Assembly: GCF_004765805.1 (NCBI RefSeq)
Contig: NZ_SBIU01000003.1
Location: forward strand, 310,001 to 374,000
Direction of reading: 5' to 3'
Length of the DNA: 64,000 bases
Origin: Halorussus halobius
Lineage (GTDB): Archaea; Halobacteriota; Halobacteria; Halobacteriales; Haladaptataceae
This document shows positions 18,079-26,354 of this stretch, in pieces. The notes under the pieces are model-generated. The model was not told where the DNA came from, did no database searches, and was given only the letters and a program-made list of their open reading frames with translations. The first letter of the stretch is position 1, and each line of letters starts with the position of its first letter. A program made the translations under genes and the position numbers.

Positions 18079-19287
18079 GTGCAGTCTACAGACTCAGTCG
18101 ACAGTGCTCGCCAGCACCCGACCGCGCTCCAGAGCCGTGAAGCACAACTCGACCCGTTCGAGTGGTACGCCGAGATGCGACGTGCGGACCCCGTTCACTA
18201 CGACGAACGACGCGAAACGTGGGACGTCTTCCGATACGAGGACGTCGACCGCGTCCTCCGCGACCAAGAGACGTTCTCGGCGGACCGGTCAGGGAGTGGA
18301 GCCACCGCAGCGGGCACCGAAGGGGACGGTGGGGCAGTCCTCAAAACGATGATTAGCACGGACCCCCCGGAACACGAGCGCCTGCGGGGGTTCGTCAACG
18401 ACCGCTTCCAGCCGGGGGCGCTCAGCGAATATCGACCCCGGCTCGAGGAGCTCACTGACGAGCTGGTGGACGAACTCGAAGACGCAGGCGAGTTCGACTT
18501 CGTCGACGAGTTCGCGGTCGCGCTCCCGGTGACGGTCATCGCCGAGTTGCTGGGCATCCCTCCGGAACGCCGCGACCAGTTCAGGGAATGGTCGGGCGCA
18601 CTCATCGCTCGGCCTGAAAGCAGCGATGAGGAAGCCATCCAGCGTATGAAACAACGGCGAGAGACGGCTCAAACGGAGATGGGGCGATACTTCGCAAAGC
18701 TCCTCGAGGAGCGTCAAGGGGGCGACGGTGACGACCTGATTACGCTGGCGGCAAACGCGGACGAGTTGAGCCGGCAGGAGAAGATCGGCTTCTGTATGAT
18801 ATTGCTGCTCGCGGGCAACATCACGACGACGAACCTCCTCACGAACGCTATCTGGACCTTCGAGGAACAGGGCATCACGGAGGACGTCGGGTCCGGCGAC
18901 GTCGACCGCAAGAAGGCCATCGAAGAGGTCCTTCGGTATCGCTCGCCCGTGCAGGAGATTCAGCGTATCGCCAGCGAGGATGCCCAACTGGGTGGTCAAC
19001 AGGTCGAGGCCGGCGACGTCGTGAACGTCTGGGTTGGGGCTGCGAACCGCGACCCCGAGGTCTTCGACGACCCCGAGACCTTCCGTCCCGAACGGCGACC
19101 CAACCAACACCTCGCCTTCGGGAAGGGCGTCCACTACTGCCTGGGCGCTCCGCTCGCTCGGCTCGAAGCCGACATCGCGCTCGAACGACTGCTCACGCGC
19201 TTCGAACGGTTCGATGCCGACATATCGGACCTGCAGCCGATTTCCGGCCACTACGGTCTCGAATTCCTCCACTGCCAGGTGAACTAG
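18079..19287 (+). CDS. Cytochrome P450 monooxygenase
   Basis: The 402-residue soluble P450 contains the haem loop FGKGVHYCLGAPLAR (thiolate ligand Cys354) and the K-helix E283-x-x-R286 in EEVLRYRS. The I-helix oxygen-binding segment is A245-G-N-I-T-T-T, where most P450s have an acidic residue before the Thr; here it is Ile248. P450s hydroxylate small molecules with electrons from ferredoxin or flavodoxin; no redox partner is adjacent. GTG 18079 is the likely start because the promoter and operator end just upstream. Probably controlled by the TetR protein at 19517. Substrate unknown. Confidence 0.92.
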   Translation: MQSTDSVDSARQHPTALQSREAQLDPFEWYAEMRRADPVHYDERRETWDVFRYEDVDRVLRDQETFSADRSGSGATAAGTEGDGGAVLKTMISTDPPEHERLRGFVNDRFQPGALSEYRPRLEELTDELVDELEDAGEFDFVDEFAVALPVTVIAELLGIPPERRDQFREWSGALIARPESSDEEAIQRMKQRRETAQTEMGRYFAKLLEERQGGDGDDLITLAANADELSRQEKIGFCMILLLAGNITTTNLLTNAIWTFEEQGITEDVGSGDVDRKKAIEEVLRYRSPVQEIQRIASEDAQLGGQQVEAGDVVNVWVGAANRDPEVFDDPETFRPERRPNQHLAFGKGVHYCLGAPLARLEADIALERLLTRFERFDADISDLQPISGHYGLEFLHCQVN

Positions 19288-19516
19288 ACCGGTCCTGGCC
19301 CAGTAGTCTCTTCCCAGCCGGGAGAACCGCGTGGGGAGCGACCATCGCTAATCAATCATGCACGAGTCAGTACGGGAGAGAAGCGGACACACCCGTATCT
19401 GATCGGCACGAGTCAGCGCGAACACTCCAAATCGGTTTTAGGTTCTTTCTACGGATGCGTGAGTTGCAGACCCAGAGCTGGAACGGTCTGTTCACGTCCT
19501 AATCGGCCGATTTCCC

Positions 19517-20107
19517 TTACAGCAATACCGCGTCGACGTATTCGCTTGCAGTCCGGCGCGCCGATTCGAGCTCCCCGTCGTCGTCTAACACCACCGCCCG
19601 GGTTCGGGCACCGTCGACGATAGTTGCCAACGAACGGGTGGCGTGGGCCGCGTCCACGTCGTTAAACACCCCTTCGTCGATTCCGTGGTTGATCACTGCT
19701 TTGAGCATGTATCGCATGTACTCGTCGTTCTGCTGGAACCGCTCGCGGAACTCCTCCTTGTAGGGGGCTTGGCTCCGCATTTCGAGCAAGGCTATCGAGA
19801 GGTCCGAATCTTCCTGCGGGTCGACGAGCATTTGGTCGAGCAACAGCTCCAGGCGTTCCTGCGGGTCCGTCGTCTCGATATCTTGAATCGAATCGACGAA
19901 CCGCTCCAGGATGTAATCGAGAAACGCCGCGAGCAGTTCGTCTTTCGTCTCGAAGTAGTAGTGGACTGCAGCCGTCGATTTGCCGTACTCGTCGGCGATT
20001 CGCTTGATGGTCAAATCGGCGTACCCGTGTTCGTGAAGTACTCGATAGGTCGCCTGCATGATCGCCTCGGGTTGCTCCGAGAAGGAGTGTTCTGATTGTT
20101 CAGTCAT
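19517..20107 (-). CDS. TetR-family transcriptional regulator
   Basis: The 196-residue protein has a canonical TetR N-terminal HTH ('AIMQATYRVLHEHGYADLTIKRIADEYGKSTAAVHYYFETKDELLAAFLDYILERF', residues about 16-71), followed by a helical ligand-binding domain with 'LLEMRSQAPYKEEFRERFQQND', seen in the BetI-like/TetR_C_6 group. ATG 20107 is chosen because the upstream in-frame codons do not continue the domain. It is convergent with P450. Its binding site is probably the repeated ACTAA-N4-TTAGT palindrome in front of P450, the SDR gene and the remnant at 20277. Ligand unknown. Confidence 0.88.
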   Translation of the reverse strand: MTEQSEHSFSEQPEAIMQATYRVLHEHGYADLTIKRIADEYGKSTAAVHYYFETKDELLAAFLDYILERFVDSIQDIETTDPQERLELLLDQMLVDPQEDSDLSIALLEMRSQAPYKEEFRERFQQNDEYMRYMLKAVINHGIDEGVFNDVDAAHATRSLATIVDGARTRAVVLDDDGELESARRTASEYVDAVLL

Positions 20108-20242
20108 TAAGCACGATTTCTGCGTGCAGACGAATAATCGTTGTGAACTCCTCGAAGAGCGTTTCGCTGGTCGCATTTCGTCTCGCCGGATGTGGTCCGG
20201 CCGCCAGTAAGCCATGCACGTACTCCGGGCTTCCAGCGTATT

Positions 20243-20260
20243 TTACTGATTGGTTAGTAA
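20243..20260. promoter_or_regulatory. Predicted TetR operator, third copy
   Basis: TTACTGA-TTGG-TTAGTAA is palindromic with one imperfect pair and shares the TTAGT half-site of the P450 and SDR operators. It follows a TATA-like 'attttac' and lies 16 bases before an ATG at 20277 on the plus strand. It is 136 bases from the TetR start on the other strand, so it could also serve autoregulation. Confidence 0.55.
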
Positions 20261-20276
20261 GTGCTGATAGCGACCA

Positions 20277-20450
20277 TGACCGCCGATACGGTCCTCGGTG
20301 CGTCCGGGCGTCTCCGGCATTTGTACCGTCGCCGGGGCGTTCATCGCCGACGGCTGGTATCAATCGGGGGCCTGGCGGCAGAGCCGCCTCACCGAGAGCG
20401 AGGTCGACCTCGACAAGACGGGCGTCGACGCGGCCACGGACGGGGACTGA
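20277..20450 (+). pseudogene. Frameshifted gene remnant behind the third operator
   Basis: An ATG directly after the operator opens MTADTVLGASGRL. After about 12 codons the plausible coding frame shifts to one reading 'CTVAGAFIADGWYQSGAWRQ', which ends ...DKTGVDAATDGD at a stop (20448-20450). The joined reading has a short hydrophobic stretch and an acidic tail like the C-terminus of a membrane protein. Both the frameshift and the small size suggest the relic of a larger gene once under the same regulator. Identity unknown. Confidence 0.35.
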
Positions 20451-20519
20451 ACGCCATGGCTGACCCACGGACCGTCGACCAAAGAACAGCAGTAGCTGAT
20501 TGTTCGAACGGAATCCTCC

Positions 20520-22679
20520 TCAGCGAATCACCTCCCGCTCGATTCGGACGTCTCTCGAGGACCGCCCGACCGCAACCGTGTACGTTCCCGGGTCGACGGT
20601 CCAGCCCGCAGACTCGTCATAACGACCGAACGCTCGTTCGCTGAGGTCGATTTCGACGGTCCTCCTCCCGCCTGCTGGGACGCTAACAGCTTCGAAACCA
20701 CCGAGTTCACGAACGGGCCGGTCGGCGTCCGTTTCGGGCGGCCGGACGTACGCTTGTACGACCTCCCGACCGTCCCGGTCGCTTTCGTTTTCGAGAGTAA
20801 CCGACAGCGTCCCGTCGTCCAGTTCGGCGTCCACGTAGGTAAACTCGGCGTACGAGAGGCCGTGCCCGAACGGATAGGTGGGTTCGGTGTCGCGCGCATC
20901 GAAGTACCGATAGCCGACGAAGACGTCCTCGTCGTAGCGAACTGTGCCGTCCTCACCGGGGAACCGCTGTTCGGTTGCTGTCGGATACGTCGGTTCTGGC
21001 GCGAAGGTGACGGGCAGGCGACCACCGGGGTCGGCGTCGCCGAAAAGCACCGCTGCGGCGGCGTCGCCGTGCGCCTGCCCGGGATACCATCCCTCGACGA
21101 TTGCGGCGACCGACTCGCGCCACGGCATCTCCACGGGACCGCTCGAATTGACCACCACGACGGTCCGGTCGTTCGCCTCGGCGACGACCTCGACCAGTTC
21201 GTCCTGACGTTCGGGGAGCGCGAGGCTCGGTCGGTCGACGGCCTCGGAAGCGACGTCGCGGACGAACACCACGGCGACGTCGGCTGCCGCTGCGGCGCGT
21301 GCCGCGCCCTCGATGTCGGGCTCGCGGTCCGGTCCGTCGTCGGTATCGGGACCGAACATATCGAGCATGGAGACGCCCTCGACGGGCGGAAGGCCGTAGG
21401 TGACCGTCACCTCGCCGGCCGAACGGTCGGTGATTCCGTCGACCGGACTCCGGGGGTTCGCGGCTGCTATCTCGGAGGACCCGCCGCCGCCGAGCAGCGC
21501 CTCCTCGACGTTCGGTCCGACGAGTGCGACGTCGGCGTCGTCCGCGAGGGGCAAGATTCCGTCGTTGTTCAGGAGTACCGTGCCTCGAACGGCGACCCGT
21601 TCGGCGTGTTCGCGGTGTTCGGTCGTGTCGACGGCCCCGGACTCATCACGCGACCCGTCGAGAATGCCGCGTTCGGACATCACCGTGAGGACCCGTCGAA
21701 CCATGTCGTCGAGCCGTTCCGTCGGTACCGCTCCGGACTCGACGGCGGGAACGAGCGCTTCGGCGAACCGTTCACAGGTGGTCGGGTCGGGCATTCCGTC
21801 GGCGAATTCGGGCGACATTCCGAACGCCCCGTCACCCGCTCCCTGTTCGTCCGCGGGACCGTCCCCGCCGAACAGGTCGGCTCCGGGCGAGTTCCCGTCG
21901 CCAGCCATCGAACTCGCTAGCTCGGCCATCGGGACGCCGGGCATCTCGACGTCGAGGCCGCCGTTCGCCGCCGCTGCGGCACCCTCGGTAGCGAACCAGT
22001 CCGAGACCACGAACCCCTCGAATCCGAACTCGTCCTTGAGGACATCGCGGTTCAGGCGGCCGTGTTCGCTCATCGGCGTCCCGTTTACTGCGTTGTACGC
22101 GGTCATGACGCTTCCTGCGCCCGCGTCGACGGCGGCTTCGAACGAGGGCAGGTAGAGTTCGCGGAGCGCGCGCTCGCTCACGTCCACGCTGACCGACGCG
22201 CGACTGGTTTCTTGATTGTTGGCGACGTAGTGTTTCGGCGTCGCGACGACGTCCTCGGACTCGATACCGGCGGTGACAGCCCTCGCAAAGGCGGCCGACT
22301 GAACTGGGTCTTCCGAGAAGTACTCGAAGTTCCGGCCGTTCTGCGGGACGCGAATCAGGTTCACGCCGGGGGCAAGCAGGGCGTCCATTCCCTGTCGGTT
22401 CGTTTCACGACCAAGTGCCGCCCCGTGGGTGCGAGCGAGGTCAGTATCGAACGTCGCTGCCAGCGTTAGCGGTGCCGGAAACGCGGTCGCCTGCGCTCCG
22501 GGAATCCGGGTGCCGAGCGGTCCGTCGACCATCCGAAATGATGGAACGTCGAGTCGCTCGATACCGGGAATGTAACCGGTTGCGCGACCTGTCGGGTCTA
22601 CTGCACCGTGGACAAGCTGGCACTTTTCTTCAGTCGTGAGGTCGGCGAGTATCTCGTTGACAGCATCCTGCTCGGGCAT
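20520..22679 (-). CDS. Glycoside hydrolase family 3 beta-glucosidase-like enzyme
   Basis: The 719-residue protein has the GH3 layout: TIM-barrel domain ('LAPGVNLIRVPQNGRNFEYFSEDP', 'VVATPKHYVANNQETSR', 'VMTAYNAVNGTPMSEH'), catalytic nucleophile Asp227 in FVVSDWFATEG, alpha/beta sandwich domain, and a C-terminal fibronectin III-like domain ('YPFGHGLSYAEFTY'). It removes terminal beta-linked sugars. There is no signal peptide, so it probably acts in the cytosol on imported oligosaccharides or glycosides. An acidic, Gly-rich insert near residues 245-290 looks halophile-specific. It lies in the TetR-linked catabolic patch but lacks a clear operator. Confidence 0.93.
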   Translation of the reverse strand: MPEQDAVNEILADLTTEEKCQLVHGAVDPTGRATGYIPGIERLDVPSFRMVDGPLGTRIPGAQATAFPAPLTLAATFDTDLARTHGAALGRETNRQGMDALLAPGVNLIRVPQNGRNFEYFSEDPVQSAAFARAVTAGIESEDVVATPKHYVANNQETSRASVSVDVSERALRELYLPSFEAAVDAGAGSVMTAYNAVNGTPMSEHGRLNRDVLKDEFGFEGFVVSDWFATEGAAAAANGGLDVEMPGVPMAELASSMAGDGNSPGADLFGGDGPADEQGAGDGAFGMSPEFADGMPDPTTCERFAEALVPAVESGAVPTERLDDMVRRVLTVMSERGILDGSRDESGAVDTTEHREHAERVAVRGTVLLNNDGILPLADDADVALVGPNVEEALLGGGGSSEIAAANPRSPVDGITDRSAGEVTVTYGLPPVEGVSMLDMFGPDTDDGPDREPDIEGAARAAAAADVAVVFVRDVASEAVDRPSLALPERQDELVEVVAEANDRTVVVVNSSGPVEMPWRESVAAIVEGWYPGQAHGDAAAAVLFGDADPGGRLPVTFAPEPTYPTATEQRFPGEDGTVRYDEDVFVGYRYFDARDTEPTYPFGHGLSYAEFTYVDAELDDGTLSVTLENESDRDGREVVQAYVRPPETDADRPVRELGGFEAVSVPAGGRRTVEIDLSERAFGRYDESAGWTVDPGTYTVAVGRSSRDVRIEREVIR

Positions 22680-23122
22680 GAATAACTATCCAGTAAGTAT
22701 CCCAGACACTAATAGACTTAGATTCCAGCCGCGTAGGGTGCTTCCCGCCGGAGGTAGGACCACATGACGGCCAAATATGTGGTGCCAGCTGTTTTCATCG
22801 GTGTGTCGTCTCATCTCACCCCGGCGTAGAGTACGACGGAGTACTTAATCGGGAAGTTAGCTGTTCGCGCGGTGTGCAGCTATCCCCATTGGGACCGCGA
22901 GTCGGTCCCATATACGGTCGGACTGGAGTACCGACCGAACGCGACAGAACGCCCCGCGTTCCAGTTACCCCTCTCGCCCCATCCGCCTCCGACGCCGGCC
23001 TACTTGTTGTGAACCCGTCACTCTCGCATCCAGACGGTTGGCGGCGCTATATGCCGAGTTACCCCGGAAATCCAGGGACGTACTCGTCTCGCGGAGGAAA
23101 ACGACCGCACTAGCGGCGTTGC
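22680..23122. other. Gene-free spacer with one hairpin
   Basis: The 443 bases between the GH3 start and the SDR stop contain no convincing gene. A 79-codon frame on the plus strand (22874) is Pro/Arg/Ser-rich and lacks haloarchaeal codon bias. A perfect 7-bp stem, GGGACCG-CGAGT-CGGTCCC, lies at 22891-22909. Confidence 0.4.
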
Positions 23123-23896
23123 TTAGTCCGCAGCCTGTCCGCCGTCTACTGGGAGGGTATGGCCAGTAATGTACGACGCGTCGTCCGAGCAGAGGAACAC
23201 GGTCGCTCCAGCCATCTCCTCCGGTTCCGCAACGCGGTCCATCGGGACGTCAGTCATCGCCGACGTATCGAACGGAAGCGACCGCGGGTCGGCATCCGTG
23301 TCCGGGGAGTTCGCCTGGATGTTCGTCTTCGTCGGCCCGGGTGCTATCGCATTGACGCGGATACCCCTCGAGGCATACTCGAGGGCGACCGATTTGGTGA
23401 GGCCGACGACGCCGTGTTTGCTGGCCGAGTAGCTGGACAGCCCGCCCATCCCGACGAGGCCGGACTCCGAAGCCGTATTCACGATCGCGCCGCCGCCCTG
23501 TTCTTCCATCACCGAGAGTTCGGCTTTCATGCACGCCCAGACGCCCTTCAGGTTGATGTCGATGAGCTGCTCCCACTGGTCCTCGTCGATGTCTGTGACC
23601 CCGGCGAATCCCGTGAGAATCCCCGCGTTGTTGTGTGCGAAGTCCAGCCCGCCGTACGTATCTACCGCGACGTCGACCATGTGCTCGACTGACTCGACAT
23701 CGGAAACGTCGATGTCGACGAAAGTCGCATCACCGCCAGCGTCCTCGATTGCGTCGACGGTCTCTCGCCCGCCTTCCTCGTCGATGTCCGCGACAACCAC
23801 GTTTGCACCCTCTTCAGCGAACCGCTCCGCCGAAGCGCGTCCGATTCCCGAGCCGGCTCCCGTCACGACCGCGGTCTTGCCTGCTAATCCGTTCAT
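23123..23896 (-). CDS. SDR-family NAD(P)-dependent oxidoreductase
   Basis: The 257-residue classical short-chain dehydrogenase has the cofactor motif TGAGSGIG (about 12-19), structural NNAG (89-92), and the catalytic Tyr156-x3-Lys160 in YSASK with Ser143/145 upstream and Asn114. Asp37 after the second strand ('VVVADIDE') favours NAD over NADP. It ends '...GHTLPVDGGQAAD'. It would oxidise or reduce an alcohol/ketone; specific substrate unknown. The promoter carries the same palindrome as P450, so the two are probably co-induced. Confidence 0.9.
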   Translation of the reverse strand: MNGLAGKTAVVTGAGSGIGRASAERFAEEGANVVVADIDEEGGRETVDAIEDAGGDATFVDIDVSDVESVEHMVDVAVDTYGGLDFAHNNAGILTGFAGVTDIDEDQWEQLIDINLKGVWACMKAELSVMEEQGGGAIVNTASESGLVGMGGLSSYSASKHGVVGLTKSVALEYASRGIRVNAIAPGPTKTNIQANSPDTDADPRSLPFDTSAMTDVPMDRVAEPEEMAGATVFLCSDDASYITGHTLPVDGGQAAD

Positions 23897-23911
23897 ACGT
23901 GTTCCCGAATG

Positions 23912-23929
23912 TTACTAACCGCTTAGTTA
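23912..23929. promoter_or_regulatory. Predicted TetR operator at the SDR promoter
   Basis: TTACTAA-CCGC-TTAGTTA has half-sites identical to those at the P450 operator, with a different 4-base centre. It lies 15 bases before the SDR start codon and directly after a TATA-like 'actatact' (reverse strand). Confidence 0.65.
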
Positions 23930-24002
23930 GTATAGTCTTTTCCCTCAACGTCCGGCGAACCGTCCCGAAGCGGTCAGACCCACGCTGAGCGTCTCCCTCC
24001 AT

Positions 24003-24434
24003 CCATCGAGAGAGTTTCGGGCTCGCGAGGCGGTCTCCGCTGAGGGATTCGATACGAGGCCCCTTGCCAAGTGTAGGGCCCGAAACCCCGCGACTCTGGC
24101 CTTCTATTCCGACTTCGCTGCCCACTTCTCCGACAGCCGGACGGTCGCGAACAGCCCCCGCGCCGAGGAGACGGGTGAAGCCGGGAGCGAGGGGAGCAAC
24201 TGACCACCGGTGAGTTGATGCAGGCCGTCGAGGACGACCCGCGCGACCTTCGGCTTCCGACCGAACCATCGGAGACCAAGCGGGTATCCGGAGAGATAGC
24301 CGGTGCCGAGTGGGCTCGGTCAGATGCCCATCGAGCGAACGAAGACAATCGGCCTTGCGATGGATCGAGGTCAGAGTTCGTACGCAATCGCCCGTGGTGG
24401 AGGTGTGCGACTCCGGGGAACAGGGGTTCCGCGT
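24003..24434 (+). other. Decayed coding sequence between SDR and a membrane protein gene
   Basis: No intact gene is present from 23930 to 24434. One plus-strand frame without a start is open from about 24003 to a stop at 24201, reading '...SAEGFDTRPLAKCRARNPATLAFYSDFAAHFSDSRT...', which looks like the C-terminus of a real protein. A second short stretch from 24212 begins 'GELMQAVEDDPRDLRL' and soon loses coding character. These look like debris from deleted genes; I cannot name the parents. Confidence 0.35.
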
Positions 24435-24959
24435 TCAGACGTCCTGCGTCAGCCCGTCCCGGAGGTCGCCGCCGAAGTGCGCGCCGAGCGCGCCCACCAC
24501 CAGTCCGGCCCCCGCGCCGACTGCCGCCATCGGAACGCCGAGGCCGCCGACGACCGACAGCGTGAGGTTCGTGAGCAGGACCCCGACTCCGAGCGCGGCC
24601 GCGCCGGCGACCGCCGATTCGAGGACGGTCGAGCGCTCGACCGCGAGTCCGAGGACGAACGCGCCGACGAACGCGCCGACGAGGCCCGCGAGGCTGTCGA
24701 CGAACGGAATCGGGACGAACGCGTTGCCCGCGACCGTCCCGCCGCCGAGCAGCACCAGCGCGTAGAGGAACGCGCGGGGCGAGAACAGGCTGGTCGCGCG
24801 ACTCCCGAGGCGCTGTCCGACCGACGAGGAGTCGGACGGGGTCGATTCCGGCCGGGCGGCGTCCGAGTCGGCGGATGCGTCCGTCGGCTCGTCGTCGAGG
24901 AGGTCGGCGTACTCGCCCGCGACCGAGTCGGAGGAGTGCTGGTCGGAACGCTGGGGCAT
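24435..24959 (-). CDS. Haloarchaeal membrane protein, function unknown
   Basis: The protein has 174 residues. The N-terminal half (1-60) is acidic, Ser-rich and cytoplasmic-looking. The C-terminal half has about four Gly/Ala/Val-rich membrane helices ('FLYALVLLGGGTVAGNAFVPIPFVDSLAGLVGAFVGAFVLGLAVE', then 'AVAGAAALGVGVLLTNL' and 'GVPMAAVGAGAGLVVGALGAHFGG'), with glycine-zipper-like spacing. It is divergent from gatD. No enzymatic motif is visible. Confidence 0.7.
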   Translation of the reverse strand: MPQRSDQHSSDSVAGEYADLLDDEPTDASADSDAARPESTPSDSSSVGQRLGSRATSLFSPRAFLYALVLLGGGTVAGNAFVPIPFVDSLAGLVGAFVGAFVLGLAVERSTVLESAVAGAAALGVGVLLTNLTLSVVGGLGVPMAAVGAGAGLVVGALGAHFGGDLRDGLTQDV

Positions 24960-25105
24960 ACGGGTGTGGTGAACGCGGGAGGTTATGGGTCTTTTCGTGG
25001 GCGGAGGGACCGCGCCGCGTCTCGTCTCACTCTGGGGACGACTGACCGTCCGGTCCCACGCCGCGAAAAGATGGTTTCAAGTCCGCAGGGCCGATAGCCC
25101 GTGAT

Positions 25106-26353
25106 ATGAATCCCGGCGACCGCGTCCGCGTCGAGCGGACCGACCAGACCTACGAGGGCGTACTGCTCCCCTCCTCGACGACCCAGAACCTCGTCGTCAA
25201 ACTCGACGGCGGATACAACGTCGGCGTCGACCGCGAGGACGCCGACGTGGACGTGCTCGAACGCGACGTGTACGACATCGAGACGGGCCAGACCGACGAG
25301 TCGTCCGAAGTAGCGTTCGACGAGGACCTGCCGACCGTCTCGCTCATCTCGACCGGCGGCACCATCGCCTCGACCGTCGACTACCGGACCGGCGCGGTGA
25401 CTGCCCAGTTCGACGCCGAGGACGTGCTCCGAGCCGTGCCGGACCTCGCGGGCCGCGCGAACTACCGAGGCCGGGTCGTGGCCAACATCCTCTCGGAGAA
25501 CATGACCCCGGACGTGTGGCAGGACCTCGCCGAGGCCGTCCGCGAGGAGGTCGAGGCGGGCGCGGACGGCGTGGTCGTGATGCACGGCACCGACACGATG
25601 CAGTTCACCGCGTCGGCGCTGTCGTTCGTGCTCGATACCCCCGTGCCGGTCGTGTTCACCGGGAGCCAGCGGTCGGCCGACCGGCCCTCCTCGGACAACG
25701 TGATGAACGCGGTCTGTGCGGTCGAGGCCGCCAAGGCCGACGCGGCCGAGGTCATGATCTGCATGCACGCCTCCGAGAGCGACGACGCCTGCGCGCTCCA
25801 CCGGGGCACGCGGGTCCGGAAGAACCACACCTCGCGACGGGACGCCTTCGAGACGGTCGGCGCGAAGCCCCTCGGCGAGGTCGCGTACGACGGCGGCGAG
25901 ACGGCCGTGTCCTTCCGGCGCGAGTACGCCGAACGCGGCGGGACGGAACTCGCTGTTCGCCCCGACCTCGAATCCGACGTGGAACTGCTCAAGTTCACGC
26001 CCGGCACGGACGCGTCGGTGCTCGACCTCGCCGAGGGCAAGGCGGGTCTGGTGCTGGAGGGCACCGGCCTCGGGCACGTCCACACCGACTGGATAGCCCG
26101 CATCGCGAACCTCGTCGACGACGGGACCACCGTGGTCATGACCAGCCAGTGCATCGAGGGCCGGGTCTGTGACCGCGTGTACGACACCGGCCGGGACCTG
26201 CTCGACGCGGGCGTGGTCGAGGCCGGCGACACCTTACCCGGCACCGCGAAGGTGAAGCTGATGTGGGCGCTGGCGAACGCCGACGACCCCGAGGAGACGA
26301 TGCGTGGCCCCATCGCGGGCGAACTGACCCAGCGGTCGGTGCCGTGGGAGTGA
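25106..26353 (+). CDS. gatD: Glutamyl-tRNA(Gln) amidotransferase subunit D
   Basis: With GatE, this subunit turns Glu-tRNA(Gln) into Gln-tRNA(Gln) in archaea. The 415-residue protein has an N-terminal GatD-specific domain (about 1-65), then an L-asparaginase-like domain with the catalytic threonines in 'STGGTIAST' (about 83-91) and 'MHGTDTMQFTAS' (about 155-166). It also has 'SQRSADRPSSDNVMNA' and the C-terminal 'GRVCDRVYDTGRDLLDAGV'. GatE is not in the window. The GNAT gene begins one base after its stop, suggesting a two-gene transcript. Confidence 0.96.
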   Translation: MNPGDRVRVERTDQTYEGVLLPSSTTQNLVVKLDGGYNVGVDREDADVDVLERDVYDIETGQTDESSEVAFDEDLPTVSLISTGGTIASTVDYRTGAVTAQFDAEDVLRAVPDLAGRANYRGRVVANILSENMTPDVWQDLAEAVREEVEAGADGVVVMHGTDTMQFTASALSFVLDTPVPVVFTGSQRSADRPSSDNVMNAVCAVEAAKADAAEVMICMHASESDDACALHRGTRVRKNHTSRRDAFETVGAKPLGEVAYDGGETAVSFRREYAERGGTELAVRPDLESDVELLKFTPGTDASVLDLAEGKAGLVLEGTGLGHVHTDWIARIANLVDDGTTVVMTSQCIEGRVCDRVYDTGRDLLDAGVVEAGDTLPGTAKVKLMWALANADDPEETMRGPIAGELTQRSVPWE

Positions 26354-26354
26354 G

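Noticed and set aside
19361..19417. GCACGAGTCAG repeated twice between P450 and TetR genes
   Set aside because: Two 11-mers 46 bases apart in a convergent spacer, without symmetry or promoter context, are too weak to call a site.
20754..21920. 388-codon frame antisense to the GH3 gene
   Set aside because: The opposite strand encodes a complete, motif-bearing GH3 enzyme, and this frame has no recognisable domain.
22874..23113. 79-codon plus-strand frame in the spacer after the GH3 gene
   Set aside because: It is Pro/Ser/Arg-rich with no promoter, no haloarchaeal acidic bias and no family resemblance.
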